In this document: positions 9,364 through 18,334 of the stretch, piece by piece | Numbering within the stretch: the first letter of the stretch is position 1 | Layout: each line of letters opens with the position of its first letter | From: Arthrobacter oryzae | GTDB taxonomy: Bacteria > Actinomycetota > Actinomycetes > Actinomycetales > Micrococcaceae | Reading direction: 5' to 3' | Length of the DNA: 64,000 nt | Assembly (NCBI RefSeq): GCF_030812315.1 | Contig: NZ_JAUSSM010000001.1 | Span: forward strand, 186,001-250,000 | Translations under genes and position numbers: made by a program | Notes under the pieces: model-generated | Seen by the model: the letters and a program-made list of their open reading frames with translations, nothing else | What the model was told of the DNA's origin: nothing | Database searches by the model: none

Positions 9364-9491
9364 GTCCTTGCATGCACAGGAAGTGAGAGAGCGTCGGGGA
9401 AGAACCGGCAGGAAGTGAGAGAGCGTCGGGGAAGAACCGGCGGGAAGTGAGAGAGCGTCGGCGGGAGGGGGGCAGGAAGTGAGAGAGGGTC
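9364..9491 (-). repeat. 32-bp-period repeat array 4 (4 units)
   Basis: Read on the minus strand, units start at 9491, 9459, 9427 and 9395, exactly 32 bp apart. They begin GACCCTCTCTCACTT, then GACGCTCTCTCACTT three times; the two middle units are nearly identical throughout (CCTGCCGGTTCTTCCCC). The first base of the array is also the last base of the fhs stop codon. The orientation is the sense of fhs. Confidence 0.88.
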
Positions 9492-11188
9492 TAGAAGAGG
9501 CCGATGGGCTTGCCCGTGTCGTCCACGTCCATCCGCATTGCCGCCGGGACCTTGGGCAGGCCGGGCATGGTCATCACCGCGCCCGTCAGCGCCACGATGA
9601 ACCCTGCGCCCGTCTTCGGGATGAGGTCGCGGACGTGGACCGTGAAGCCCTTGGGCGCGCCGAGTTTGGTGGCGTCGTCGCTGAATGAGTACTGCGTCTT
9701 GGCCATGCACACGGGCAGGCCCGCCCAGCCGTTCTTCTCGATGTCGGCCAGCCGTTTGAGGGCCGGGACGGAGAAGTCCACGCCGTCGGCCCCGTAGATT
9801 TCCTGCACGATGGTCCGGATCTTGTCCTCCACAGACAGTTCCAACGGATACAGGTGGCGGAAGCTGTGCGGGGCGTCGAGTGCTGCCAGCACCTTGGCCG
9901 CGAGTTCGTCGCCGCCGTCCCCGCCGCCGCCACGGCCCCAGACATCAGCCACGGCAGCCTGCACGCCCTCGCCGGCACACCACTCGAGCAACCACTCGAG
10001 CTCTTCCCGGGTGTCCGTGGCGAACTTGTTGATGGCCACCACCGGTGTGATCCCGAACTTCTCCACGTTACGGATGTGCCGCCGGAGGTTGGCCACGCCG
10101 GTGGCAAGGGCCTCCACGTTGGGCTCCTTCAGCCGGTCCTTGGCCACGCCGCCGTGCATCTTCAGTGCCCGCACGGTGGCTACGAGCACGACGGCGGACG
10201 GCGCCACGTCAGCCACCCTCGCCTTGATGTCCATGAACTTTTCGGCCCCCAGGTCTGCGCCGAAGCCGGCTTCGGTGACCACGATGTCCGCCAGCCGGCG
10301 GGCCGTCTGGGTGGCGATCAGTGAATTGCAGCCGTGCGCGATGTTGGCGAACGGTCCGCCGTGCACCAGGGCGGGCGTGCCGGCGATGGTCTGCACGAGG
10401 TTGGGCTTGATCGCATCCCGAAGCAGCATGGTCAGCGCGCCCTGGACTCCCAGGTCGGCCACAGTCACGGGCTCACGGTCATACGTGGAGCCGAAGGTGA
10501 TGCGGCCCAGCCTGGTGCGCAGATCGGCAATGTCCGTGGCAAGGCAGAAGACAGCCATGATCTCGGACGCCGCGGTGATGTCGAAACTGTCCTGACGCGG
10601 AATGCCCTGGACAGGCCCGCCGAGGCCGATCACCACTTCGCGGAGCGAGCGGTCATTCATGTCCAGCACCCTCTTGAACGTCATCCGGCGGGGATCGATG
10701 TTGAGGTCGTTGCCCTGGAAAATATGGTTGTCCACCAGGGCCATGAGTGCGTTGTTCGCGGAGGTGATGGCGTGGAAGTCGCCGGTGAAATGCAGGTTGA
10801 TCTCATCCATGGGCAGTACCTGGGAAAGCCCTCCGCCAGCGGCGCCGCCCTTCATGCCGAGGATGGGACCCAGCGACGGCTCGCGCAGCGCAATCATCAC
10901 CTTCCGCCCGGCCCGGGCCAGCGAATCAGCCAGCCCCACCGTCGTGGTGGATTTCCCTTCGCCCGCCGGTGTGGGGGACATGGCCGAGACGAGCACCACC
11001 CTGCCCTGCGGGCGGTCCGGCACACCGGACGGGTCCGTGAGCCTCGCAGGGTCGATCTTTGCCTTGTACCGGCCGTAGAGTTCCACTGCGTCAGCATTGA
11101 TGCCCGCCGCGGCGGCGATTTCCCCGATGGGCAGCATGGTGGCGCGTTGGGCAATTTCGAGGTCGCTCATGGCGTCGGCGTCAGACAT
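9491..11188 (-). CDS. fhs: Formate-tetrahydrofolate ligase
   Basis: ATP-dependent formation of 10-formyl-THF from formate and THF, feeding purine and initiator-tRNA formylation. The 565-residue length and blocks fit the family: P-loop [18 protein letters not shown] (about residues 71-88), [27 protein letters not shown] and [18 protein letters not shown]. The ATG at 11188 has an AAGGA ribosome site. It is followed within one base by repeat array 4, so the stop and the repeat overlap. mshA starts further along the same strand with a 65-bp gap between mshA's stop and this start, so co-transcription is possible. A cyclo-ligase that also feeds one-carbon folate is at 59.3 kb. Confidence 0.95.
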   Translation of the reverse strand: MSDADAMSDLEIAQRATMLPIGEIAAAAGINADAVELYGRYKAKIDPARLTDPSGVPDRPQGRVVLVSAMSPTPAGEGKSTTTVGLADSLARAGRKVMIALREPSLGPILGMKGGAAGGGLSQVLPMDEINLHFTGDFHAITSANNALMALVDNHIFQGNDLNIDPRRMTFKRVLDMNDRSLREVVIGLGGPVQGIPRQDSFDITAASEIMAVFCLATDIADLRTRLGRITFGSTYDREPVTVADLGVQGALTMLLRDAIKPNLVQTIAGTPALVHGGPFANIAHGCNSLIATQTARRLADIVVTEAGFGADLGAEKFMDIKARVADVAPSAVVLVATVRALKMHGGVAKDRLKEPNVEALATGVANLRRHIRNVEKFGITPVVAINKFATDTREELEWLLEWCAGEGVQAAVADVWGRGGGGDGGDELAAKVLAALDAPHSFRHLYPLELSVEDKIRTIVQEIYGADGVDFSVPALKRLADIEKNGWAGLPVCMAKTQYSFSDDATKLGAPKGFTVHVRDLIPKTGAGFIVALTGAVMTMPGLPKVPAAMRMDVDDTGKPIGLF

Positions 11189-11253
11189 CTTTGTCCTTCA
11201 GTTCGTGGCTTCAGGGAAAGCCGTTCGGGGGTTCCCGCCCGGCGCTGCCCGGC

Positions 11254-12519
11254 TCAGGGCGTGTGGCCCACCGGAATTCTGTGACTATCAATGTACTGGT
11301 CGACGGCGGCATGGTAGCTTTCCAGCGTGATGGCGGCGGTCCGCTGCCACCCGAAGCTCTGGGCCTGCACCGCTGCAGCCCGCCCCATGTCCTCGCGCGT
11401 GGCGGGGTCATCATAGAGCGCTTCCAATACGTCCGCCCAGTCCGCGGCCTTGTGCCCGTCCACCAGCAGGCCGGTCCGTCCTTCGAAAATCGCCCGGGAC
11501 AGGCCGCCCACCCGGGTGGCGACCACGGGGGTCCCGCAGGCCTGGGCTTCCAGCGCCACCAGCCCGAAGGACTCGCTGTAGGAAGGCATCACCACGACGT
11601 CGGCGGCGCGGAACCAGGCGGCAAGATCCGGTGCGTTCACCGGCGGATGGTGGGTGACGACGTCGTCCATTCCCGCGGCGCTGATCAGCGACTTCAGGTC
11701 GAAGTCCTTAGCCCCGCTCAGGGCGCCCAAAATGGTGACCTGCAGGTCGATGTCCGGGCGGCGGGAGCGGAGCAGGGCCGCTGCCTTGAGGAGGATCTGC
11801 GGGCCTTTGAGCCGCTGGATCCGGCCGGCGAACAGCAGGTGGAACTTGCCGGCAGGTACTCCGAGCTGCGCCCGGGAACGGCTCCGGAACGCCGGAGTGA
11901 ACACCGTCAGGTCCACGCCCGGGGGAGCCACGTCTATGAGGTCGAAGTCGGCGTTGTAGTGCGAGACGAGCTCGGCGGCTTCGGCCGGGGTGTTCGCGAT
12001 GAGCCGTGCCGCGCCGTCCACAATCCGGTGTTCACCGTCCTCCCGCCGCCGCGGTTCGGGCTTCTCGCCGGAGTGCAGGAGGAGGTTCTTGACCTTGGCC
12101 ATGGTGTGCATGGTGTGCACCAGCGGCACGCCCCAGAGGCTGGAGAGCTCCAGGCCGGCCACCCCGGAGACCCAGTAATGCGAATGGATGACGTCGTACC
12201 GGCCGTGCGGCTGACGCTGCCGGATGCGCTCAATCTCGGCCACCATGCTGTGCAGCAGCTCCGGAAGCTCCTCCTTGGGCAGCTTCCGCGGCGGTCCTGA
12301 GATCACGTTGTGGACGCACACGCCGGGGTCCGGGTGCTCGACGGCGGGCTGTCCCGATGACGTGGACCGCGTGAAGATCTCCACTTCCACGCCGCTTGCG
12401 GCAAGTGCCGAGGCCAGCCCCCGCACGTAGACGTTCATACCGCCGGCGTCACCGGAACCGGGCTGTTCCATGGGCGAGGTGTGCAGGGAAAGGAACGCGA
12501 CACGGCGGATCAGAGTCAC
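11254..12519 (-). CDS. mshA: D-inositol-3-phosphate glycosyltransferase
   Basis: First committed enzyme of mycothiol synthesis: transfers GlcNAc from UDP-GlcNAc to 1L-myo-inositol-1-phosphate. GT4 glycosyltransferase of the GT-B fold, 421 residues. The N-terminal half has the MshA signature SLHTSPMEQPGSGDAGGMNV and HSHYWVSG; the C-terminal half has FAGRIQRLKGPQILL and the donor-binding PSYSESFGLVALEAQACGTP. The start is GTG at 12519 with a GGGAG ribosome site. Together with ino1 it shows the cell makes mycothiol. Confidence 0.95.
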   Translation of the reverse strand: MTLIRRVAFLSLHTSPMEQPGSGDAGGMNVYVRGLASALAASGVEVEIFTRSTSSGQPAVEHPDPGVCVHNVISGPPRKLPKEELPELLHSMVAEIERIRQRQPHGRYDVIHSHYWVSGVAGLELSSLWGVPLVHTMHTMAKVKNLLLHSGEKPEPRRREDGEHRIVDGAARLIANTPAEAAELVSHYNADFDLIDVAPPGVDLTVFTPAFRSRSRAQLGVPAGKFHLLFAGRIQRLKGPQILLKAAALLRSRRPDIDLQVTILGALSGAKDFDLKSLISAAGMDDVVTHHPPVNAPDLAAWFRAADVVVMPSYSESFGLVALEAQACGTPVVATRVGGLSRAIFEGRTGLLVDGHKAADWADVLEALYDDPATREDMGRAAAVQAQSFGWQRTAAITLESYHAAVDQYIDSHRIPVGHTP

Positions 12520-12627
12520 GGCTCTCCCTTCGACTGGCGGAACTGCATCCGATAAAACACTACTCCTGTACTGCCCCGGCCTTCACAGCGTCCTGCGTCC
12601 TGCGCACAGTAACCGCAGCCCTCCTGC

Positions 12628-12633
12628 TAACGT
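12628..12633 (+). promoter_or_regulatory. Leaderless -10 element (TAACGT)
   Basis: TAACGT ends 7 nt before the GTG at 12641. There is no ribosome site, so the transcript probably starts at or next to the start codon. Confidence 0.5.
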
Positions 12634-12640
12634 GTCGCCT

Positions 12641-13177
12641 GTGAGCGCAACCGCAGACCCAGCCGCAGCTTCAGCCAGCCCCGCAGCCGGCATCGAAATC
12701 CGTCCCGCCACCGCCGACGACTGGCCCGGCATGTGGGCGATCCTGGAGCCCGTCATCAGGGCCGGCGACACCTTCACGTGGGACCGCGGCACCACGGAGG
12801 ACGACGCCCGGGCACGCTGGTTCAAGGACGCCCCCGGCCAGGCCTTCGTGGCAGTCCGGGACGGGCAGGTGCTGGGGACCGGCGAGCTGCATGCCAACCA
12901 GGGCGGGGGAGGGAGCCACGTGGCCAATGCCGGCTACATGGTCCACCCTGACCACGGCGGCAAGGGGCTGGCCCGGGCACTCTGCGCCTACTCGCTGGAC
13001 GCGGCCAGGGCGGCAGGCTTCCGGGCCATGCAGTTCAACGCCGTGGTGGAGAGCAACGTCCGCGCGGTGGCCGCCTGGCAGGCCATGGGATTCGAGGTCC
13101 TGGCCACCATCCCGGAGGCCTTCAACCATCCGACGCTGGGCTATGTGGGGCTGCACCTGATGTACCGGAAGCTGTAG
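12641..13177 (+). CDS. GNAT-family N-acetyltransferase
   Basis: Acetyl-CoA-dependent N-acetyltransferase of 178 residues, phosphinothricin-acetyltransferase-like in outline (IEIRPATADDWPGMWAILEPV; residues about 18-38). The acetyl-CoA loop is HPDHGGKGLARALC and the C-terminal core AMQFNAVVESNVRAVAAWQAMGF. The GTG at 12641 is chosen because the first 17 residues are a low-complexity Ala-rich lead-in to the domain and a TAACGT hexamer sits 7 nt upstream, typical of leaderless genes here. It is divergent from mshA. The substrate is unknown. Confidence 0.85.
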   Translation: MSATADPAAASASPAAGIEIRPATADDWPGMWAILEPVIRAGDTFTWDRGTTEDDARARWFKDAPGQAFVAVRDGQVLGTGELHANQGGGGSHVANAGYMVHPDHGGKGLARALCAYSLDAARAAGFRAMQFNAVVESNVRAVAAWQAMGFEVLATIPEAFNHPTLGYVGLHLMYRKL

Positions 13178-13207
13178 GTACTGCGGGCCTAATCCGGGAC
13201 TGTAGGT

Positions 13208-14605
13208 CTAGTCCGTGCCGCGCCACAGCAGCCCGAGCGCCGGAAACACCGCTTCGTAGCCGGCGAGCAGTTCGACGGCGAGCCCTTCCGAATCGATGAG
13301 CGGGTGGAGCGCGAAGGCCCGGACGGCGTCGTCGCGCCGGCCGTGCGCTGCCGCGGACACCGTCAGCCGCTCCACCTCCTTGACCCGCTGCATGAGGGCC
13401 AGTTGCGCGTCAGCCGGTCGGTCCTGCGGCAGCGGCACCGCGCCGTCGGGCGTCACCACACAGGGAACCTCGACGACGGCGTCCGCCGGCAATCCGGGAA
13501 CCGCACCGGCGTTGGGGGTGTTCAGGATGAGCTCGGCACCCCCTCCGGACATACCGGACGCGCCGCCGGACACACCGGACGCCTCGCCGGACAGGGCACG
13601 CATCACGCCGAGGGCAACCCGCTCGTAGCCGCCGCCGGCAAGGTCGTCCTCGTCCCGCTGTTCGCCGCTGGCACGCGCCTCTGCCAGGTAGCCTTCCTCG
13701 CGGGACCGGCGGGCGGCGTCCCAGAGCTGATAAGCCCGGGGGCCGGCCGCGGCAAGTGCGGGGTACAGCCCGGACTGCTGTTCGTGGATGGACTCGCCGC
13801 GGGTCTGCGCCATGGCTCGGATGGCGCCGACTGCCCGCCCCGTGTCGTAGTAGTAATACAGGTACTCGTTGGGCAGGCAGCCCAGGGACTGGAGGAAGGG
13901 CTGCGGAAAGAGCCGGCCCTCCTCGAATCCGGACAGGGCCTGTGCGTCTGCCAGCAGCCCGGGCAGCAGGTCTTTGCCGCCGGCCTCCAGCCGGTACAGC
14001 CAGCCGAGGTGGTTGAGCCCGTAGTAGCCCACGCCGTCGAGCTTTCCCTCAGGCAGCGGGGCGCCGGCCGCGCGGGCCGCCCGGTGCACCAGGGCTCCGG
14101 CCGAATCGCAGATACCGATCACCCTGCTGCCCAGCACCGGGACCAGCGCCTCGGTGACCATTCCGGCCGGGTTCGTGAAGTTGACCAGCCAGGCCTCCGG
14201 GCAGCGCTCCTTCATTTCGCGGGCCAGCTCCAGCATCCCGGGGATGGACCGCAGGGCGTAGGAGATTCCGCCGGCGCCCGTGGTTTCCTGGCCCAGGAGG
14301 CCCAGGCCGAGGGCAACGCGTTCGTCGGCTATCCGGCCTGCCGTTCCGCCCGGACGGATGGCCGCGAACACCATGTCCGTACCGTCGAGCCCGTCGGACA
14401 GGGACGTGGTTGTCCGGACGGCGGGTCCGGGCCCGGCGGGGCCGGAAGCCATCGATGAGAGGACGGCCTCGATCGCGGCGAGCCGCAGGGGGTCGACGTC
14501 GAACAGGACGAGCTCGCGCACCAGCCCCGCGAACGGGCCGGAGGAGAGCGCCCGGTACACGAGCGGGACCCGGAACCCGCCGCCACCGGCAATCATGAGC
14601 CGCAT
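13208..14605 (-). CDS. GH4 family 6-phospho-beta-glucosidase-like enzyme
   Basis: NAD- and metal-dependent glycoside hydrolase of family 4, probably acting on phosphorylated (6-phospho) sugars in the cytoplasm; 465 residues. The Rossmann start MRLMIAGGGGFRVPLVYRAL binds NAD. Cys in VIGICDSAGAL and His in GLNHLGW are the expected metal ligands, and NFTNPAGMVTEAL is conserved. An internal Gly/Ser-rich stretch near residue 365 (SGVSGGASGMSGGGAE) is an insertion unlike the rest. The ATG at 14605 is leaderless (TAGACT 7 nt upstream). It is divergent from a PfkB sugar kinase 92 bp away, suggesting a shared sugar pathway. Confidence 0.85.
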   Translation of the reverse strand: MRLMIAGGGGFRVPLVYRALSSGPFAGLVRELVLFDVDPLRLAAIEAVLSSMASGPAGPGPAVRTTTSLSDGLDGTDMVFAAIRPGGTAGRIADERVALGLGLLGQETTGAGGISYALRSIPGMLELAREMKERCPEAWLVNFTNPAGMVTEALVPVLGSRVIGICDSAGALVHRAARAAGAPLPEGKLDGVGYYGLNHLGWLYRLEAGGKDLLPGLLADAQALSGFEEGRLFPQPFLQSLGCLPNEYLYYYYDTGRAVGAIRAMAQTRGESIHEQQSGLYPALAAAGPRAYQLWDAARRSREEGYLAEARASGEQRDEDDLAGGGYERVALGVMRALSGEASGVSGGASGMSGGGAELILNTPNAGAVPGLPADAVVEVPCVVTPDGAVPLPQDRPADAQLALMQRVKEVERLTVSAAAHGRRDDAVRAFALHPLIDSEGLAVELLAGYEAVFPALGLLWRGTD

Positions 14606-14612
14606 AACACGC

Positions 14613-14618
14613 AGTCTA
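14613..14618 (-). promoter_or_regulatory. Leaderless -10 element (TAGACT)
   Basis: On the minus strand TAGACT ends 7 nt before the ATG of the GH4 gene. It forms a divergent pair with TAGTCT at 14685-14690. Confidence 0.55.
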
Positions 14619-14684
14619 TTCCGGGAAGGCGGCGCGGGCCGGTCCCGCCCCGGCGCGGCACTTTGCAGGGCAGGCACGAGGGCG

Positions 14685-14690
14685 TAGTCT
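14685..14690 (+). promoter_or_regulatory. Leaderless -10 element (TAGTCT)
   Basis: TAGTCT ends 7 nt before the ATG of the sugar kinase. There is no ribosome site. Confidence 0.55.
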
Positions 14691-14697
14691 GCCGAAC

Positions 14698-15789
14698 ATG
14701 GACGCGATACCAGAGCGCCGGTTCGACCCGCTCTCCCACGTCCGCACTCCCGCGGACGGGAGCTTCGATCTGCTCCTGACCGGGACGGTCTTCCAGGACA
14801 TCATCTTCACCGGACTGCCGCACGCGCCCGAACCGGGTACGGAGATCTGGAGCGAGGGCATGGGCAGCTGCCCGGGCGGCGTGGCCAACCAGGCCATCGC
14901 CGCCGCGCGCCTGGGGCTGCGGACCGGGCTGGCGGCAGCGTTCGGCGACGACGGCTACGGCGACTACAACTGGAAGATCCTGGCTGCCCAGGAACACGTG
15001 GACCTGTCCCTTTCCAAGCGCATTCCCGGCTGGCACTCGCCCGTGACGGTATCCCTCAGCGTGCAGCACGACCGCTCCATGGTGACCCACGGCCACCCCG
15101 CACCCGTCACCTCATCGGAGCTGATCGGTGCGCCGCCGGCGGCGCTGGCCGCCGTCGCAGACCTGGACGAGGAACTCGCCCCGTGGGCCGTTGCCGCCCA
15201 CAGCGCCGGGGTCAAGCTTTTTGGCGACGTCGGCTGGGACGCCACCGGCAAGTGGTCCTCCACACGGCTGGACAACCTGCGGTATTTCCACGCCTTTATG
15301 CCCAACCAGCGCGAGGCCATGGCCTTCACAGGCAAGGACACGCCGTGGGCGGCACTGTATGCGCTCGCCGACCGGGTTCCCGTGGCGGTGGTGACTTTGG
15401 GACCGCAGGGCGCGATGGCCGTGGACTCCGAAACGGGGGAGGAGGAATGGGTGCCATCACTGCCGGTCTCGGCCTACGACCCAACCGGGGCCGGGGACTG
15501 CTTCGGCGCGGCGTTCATCGTCGGCAGCCTGGCGCGCTGGCCGCTGGCGGACCGGCTCCGGTTCGCGAACCTGTGCGCGTCCCTGGCGGTCCAGGAAGTG
15601 GGCGGTTCCCTGGCCGCGCCGGGCTGGGGAGACATCGCCGACTGGTGGAAGCGGGCCAACGCAAGGCCTGAACGGCAAAGCAGCCAGTGGCTGCGGCGGT
15701 TCAGTTTCCTTCAGGAGATCGTCCGCGATGTTCCCCCGCAGGCGCTGCGCCGGGCCACTGCCACGATCGCCCACCTCTCCGACGCCTAG
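14698..15789 (+). CDS. PfkB/ribokinase-family carbohydrate kinase
   Basis: ATP-dependent sugar kinase of 363 residues. The N-terminal signature is FDLLLTGTVFQDIIF and GMGSCPGGVANQAIAAARLG (about residues 60-80); the C-terminal PfkB signature DPTGAGDCFGAAFIVG (about 261-276) carries the catalytic Asp. A lid block (FGDDGYGDYNWKIL) lies between. It is divergent from the GH4 glycosidase, so it may phosphorylate the sugar that this pathway releases or imports. About 45 residues after the usual kinase end (RPERQSSQWLRRF onward) form a tail of unknown role. The exact sugar cannot be told from sequence. Confidence 0.86.
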   Translation: MDAIPERRFDPLSHVRTPADGSFDLLLTGTVFQDIIFTGLPHAPEPGTEIWSEGMGSCPGGVANQAIAAARLGLRTGLAAAFGDDGYGDYNWKILAAQEHVDLSLSKRIPGWHSPVTVSLSVQHDRSMVTHGHPAPVTSSELIGAPPAALAAVADLDEELAPWAVAAHSAGVKLFGDVGWDATGKWSSTRLDNLRYFHAFMPNQREAMAFTGKDTPWAALYALADRVPVAVVTLGPQGAMAVDSETGEEEWVPSLPVSAYDPTGAGDCFGAAFIVGSLARWPLADRLRFANLCASLAVQEVGGSLAAPGWGDIADWWKRANARPERQSSQWLRRFSFLQEIVRDVPPQALRRATATIAHLSDA

Positions 15790-15818
15790 GTGAATTAAGC
15801 CGCCCGCGCCGCCGCCAC

Positions 15819-15824
15819 TAGAAT
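15819..15824 (+). promoter_or_regulatory. Leaderless -10 element (TAGAAT)
   Basis: TAGAAT ends 7 nt before the alr GTG at 15832. It is the likely promoter of the alr-tsaE-tsaB-rimI-tsaD operon. Confidence 0.6.
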
Positions 15825-15831
15825 CACTAGG

Positions 15832-17085
15832 GTGACATACCCAGCAGCAGGCGGCGACGTCCGGCCCGTCCCGGACGCAGTGTCTGACCCCGCCGACGAA
15901 CGCTCAGCAGTGATCGACCTGGACGCCATCCGGCACAATGTCCGCCACGTGGCGGCGGTCGCGTCGCCGGCCCAGGTCATGGCCGTGGTGAAGGCGGATG
16001 CCTACGGGCACGGTGCCGTTCCCGTGGCCCGGGCAGCGCTCGAGGCCGGGGCGCGCTGGCTTGGTGTCGCGCATATTTCCGAGGCGCTGGCCCTGCGCGC
16101 CGCGGGCATCGAGGCCCCCCTGCTGGCCTGGCTGCACACGCCGGAGAGCAACTTCGGTGCCGCGGTTGCCGCCGGAATCGACATCGGCTGTTCGGGCTGG
16201 GAACTGGAAAAGATCGTCCGGGCCGCCCGTGAGCAGGAACGACCCGCGCGCATCCACCTGAAAGTGGACACGGGCCTTGGCCGCAACGGCGTAACGCTGG
16301 AGGCCTGGGACGGCCTGGTGGGCGAAGCCATGGAATACCAGGACGAGGGCCTGCTCCGCGTGGTGGGAATCTTCTCCCACCTTGCCGTGGCGGACGAACC
16401 GCACCGCCCGGAAACGGATCAGCAGCTGCAGGCCTTCCGCGAAGTCCTGGCAATCGCCGAGGACGCCGGGGTGGATCCCGAAGTCCGGCACCTGGCCAAC
16501 ACCCCCGCCACGCTTTCCCGCCCGGACACGCACTTCGACCTGGTCCGCGTGGGCCTGGGCATCTACGGGCTCTCACCATTCGAGGGCCAGACGCCGGCCG
16601 AGCTGGGACTCCGCCCCGCCATGACAGTCCGGACCAAGGTGTCGCACTGCAAGGACGTCCCCGCCGGCCAGGGCGTCTCCTACGGGCTCAACTATCACAC
16701 GGGCGGTGCAAGCACCCTGGGGCTGATCCCGCTGGGGTACGCAGACGGCGTGCCGCGCGTGGCCACGGGCGGCCCCGTCCGGGTTGACGGCCGCAACTAC
16801 CCCGTGGTGGGCAGGATCGCCATGGACCAGATGGTGATCGACCTGGGACCCCGCGGTGTGGCGTCCGGCGGAGCCAGCGTGCTGGGAGCCGAAGCGGTCC
16901 TGTTCGGCGACGGCGCGGACGGCGGGCCGACGGCGGACGACTGGGCACGCGCGGCCGGCACCATCAACTACGAGATCGTGACCCGCATCAGCCCGCGTGT
17001 CCCGCGCCGTTACATCAACGAAGGCCACATCAACGAAGGCCACGTCAATGAAGGCCACGCCGACGGTCAGGGTGAGGGACGATGA
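15832..17085 (+). CDS. alr: Alanine racemase
   Basis: PLP enzyme interconverting L- and D-alanine for peptidoglycan; 417 residues. The PLP lysine is in VVKADAYGHG (about residue 58); the other signature blocks are HLKVDTGLGRNG and the C-terminal GRIAMDQMVIDLG. The GTG start sits 7 nt after a TAGAAT hexamer, so the message is probably leaderless. The C-terminus carries three copies of a 5-residue repeat, INEGH INEGH VNEGH, encoded by 15-bp tandem repeats at 17014-17058; this is not part of the enzyme fold. The stop overlaps the tsaE start (ATGA). Confidence 0.95.
   Translation: MTYPAAGGDVRPVPDAVSDPADERSAVIDLDAIRHNVRHVAAVASPAQVMAVVKADAYGHGAVPVARAALEAGARWLGVAHISEALALRAAGIEAPLLAWLHTPESNFGAAVAAGIDIGCSGWELEKIVRAAREQERPARIHLKVDTGLGRNGVTLEAWDGLVGEAMEYQDEGLLRVVGIFSHLAVADEPHRPETDQQLQAFREVLAIAEDAGVDPEVRHLANTPATLSRPDTHFDLVRVGLGIYGLSPFEGQTPAELGLRPAMTVRTKVSHCKDVPAGQGVSYGLNYHTGGASTLGLIPLGYADGVPRVATGGPVRVDGRNYPVVGRIAMDQMVIDLGPRGVASGGASVLGAEAVLFGDGADGGPTADDWARAAGTINYEIVTRISPRVPRRYINEGHINEGHVNEGHADGQGEGR
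17014..17058 (+). repeat. 15-bp tandem repeat in the alr 3' end
   Basis: Three copies of ATCAACGAAGGCCAC (17014-17028, 17029-17043, 17044-17058; the third has two changes), adding (I/V)NEGH units to alanine racemase. Confidence 0.9.
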
Positions 17086-17663
17086 GCGATCCGCAGTGGG
17101 AACTGTCCCTGACGGCGCAGAGCGCCGAGGCGACCCATGCCCTCGCGGCGGCCCTCGGCGCCGTTCTCGAGGCGGGCGACCTGGTCATCCTGACGGGCGA
17201 GCTCGGAGCGGGCAAGACCACCTTCACCCAGGGCCTCGGCGAAGGCCTTGGCGTGCGGGCCGGCATCATTTCCCCAACATTCGTCCTGGTCCGCATCCAT
17301 CCCAACCTTGCGGACGGGCCTCGCCCCGGCGGCCCCGACCTGGTGCACGTGGATGCCTACCGGCTGGAATCCGCGGCGGAAATCGATGACATCGACCTCG
17401 AAAACACCATGGACAGCACGGTGACCGTGGTGGAGTGGGGCAGGGGGCGGGTGGAACACCTGAGTGACAGCCTGCTCGATGTCGAACTGCACCGGCCGCT
17501 GGGCGCCTCCGCGCCGGCTGCCTCCACGCAGGACGCGTCGGCCGGCGTGCTGGACTTTGACACGGACGACGACGACGAGCCCCGCACCATTTTGATCCGC
17601 GGCTTCGGCCCGCGCTGGGCTGAGCAGCCGCTGCTGCCTGCCGCCTTGAAAGGGAACTCCTGA
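17082..17663 (+). CDS. tsaE: tRNA t6A threonylcarbamoyltransferase complex ATPase TsaE
   Basis: ATPase that drives turnover of the TsaB-TsaD complex in making t6A37 of ANN-decoding tRNAs. The 193-residue protein has Walker A GELGAGKTT (residues about 39-47), SPTFVLVR, HVDAYRLE and VEWGRG. The C-terminal third (from about 145) is longer than in E. coli TsaE and includes an acidic run (DFDTDDDDEP). Both ends overlap neighbours (alr stop/tsaE ATG; tsaE TGA/tsaB ATG), a coupled operon. Confidence 0.94.
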   Translation: MSDPQWELSLTAQSAEATHALAAALGAVLEAGDLVILTGELGAGKTTFTQGLGEGLGVRAGIISPTFVLVRIHPNLADGPRPGGPDLVHVDAYRLESAAEIDDIDLENTMDSTVTVVEWGRGRVEHLSDSLLDVELHRPLGASAPAASTQDASAGVLDFDTDDDDEPRTILIRGFGPRWAEQPLLPAALKGNS

Positions 17664-18334
17664 TGCTCATCCTTGCCATCGACACCTCCGCCGTGGCCAG
17701 TGCGGCGCTGGTTTCGGACGATGCGCCGGAAGGGGTGCTGGCGAGTTTCTCCACCGAGGACACCCGCAGCCACGCCGAAGTCCTGGCCCCCGGCATCGAC
17801 GCACTCCTCGCCGACGCGGGAGTCACCGGCGCGGACATCGACGCGATCGTCACCGGCGTGGGCCCGGGGCCGTTTACGGGACTCCGGTCCGGGATCGCCA
17901 CTGCGCGGACACTGTCCTACGTATGGGGCAAACCCCTGTACGGCCTGATGAGCCTGGACGCCATGGCGCTGGAAGTGGCGGAATCCACCTCCGCCGTGCC
18001 GGAATTCCTGGTGGCGACGGACGCCCGGCGCAAAGAGGTCTACTGGGCCCGCTACTCCCTCGCTGACGGCCAGCTGCCCCGGCTGGTGGACGGTCCGCAC
18101 GTGGGATTCGCAGCCAACCTTCCCGACCTCCCGGCCTACGGCGCCGGCGCAGGCATCTACGAGGACGTACTCCGCGCCGATCCGGACTTCAGCTCCGAGC
18201 AGCCCGACGCCCTCTTCCTGGGCCAGTTCGCCCTGGCCAGGCTTGCCGCAGGGGAGCAGCTGCTGGACTCGACGCCGCTGTACCTCCGCGAGTCCGATGC
18301 CCAGGTCCCCGGGCCCCGGAAGCGTGCGCTGTGA
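17663..18334 (+). CDS. tsaB: tRNA t6A threonylcarbamoyl adenosine protein TsaB
   Basis: Scaffold partner of TsaD in t6A synthesis; 223 residues of the ASKHA fold. MLILAIDTSAVASAAL begins the first phosphate loop, VTGVGPGPFTGLRSGIATARTL (about 67-88) is the family hallmark and FLVATDARRKEVYWA is the third conserved block. The ATG overlaps the tsaE stop by one base and its end overlaps the rimI start. As is usual for TsaB, the C-terminal half is short compared with TsaD and lacks metal-binding histidines. Confidence 0.94.
   Translation: MLILAIDTSAVASAALVSDDAPEGVLASFSTEDTRSHAEVLAPGIDALLADAGVTGADIDAIVTGVGPGPFTGLRSGIATARTLSYVWGKPLYGLMSLDAMALEVAESTSAVPEFLVATDARRKEVYWARYSLADGQLPRLVDGPHVGFAANLPDLPAYGAGAGIYEDVLRADPDFSSEQPDALFLGQFALARLAAGEQLLDSTPLYLRESDAQVPGPRKRAL

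Noticed and set aside
6274..9491. CRISPR array
   Set aside because: Period is 32 bp with only about 15 conserved bases, arrays have 2-4 units, and no cas genes lie nearby.
6274..9491. Insertion sequence remnants
   Set aside because: No transposase frame, terminal inverted repeats or target-site duplications are visible around the units.
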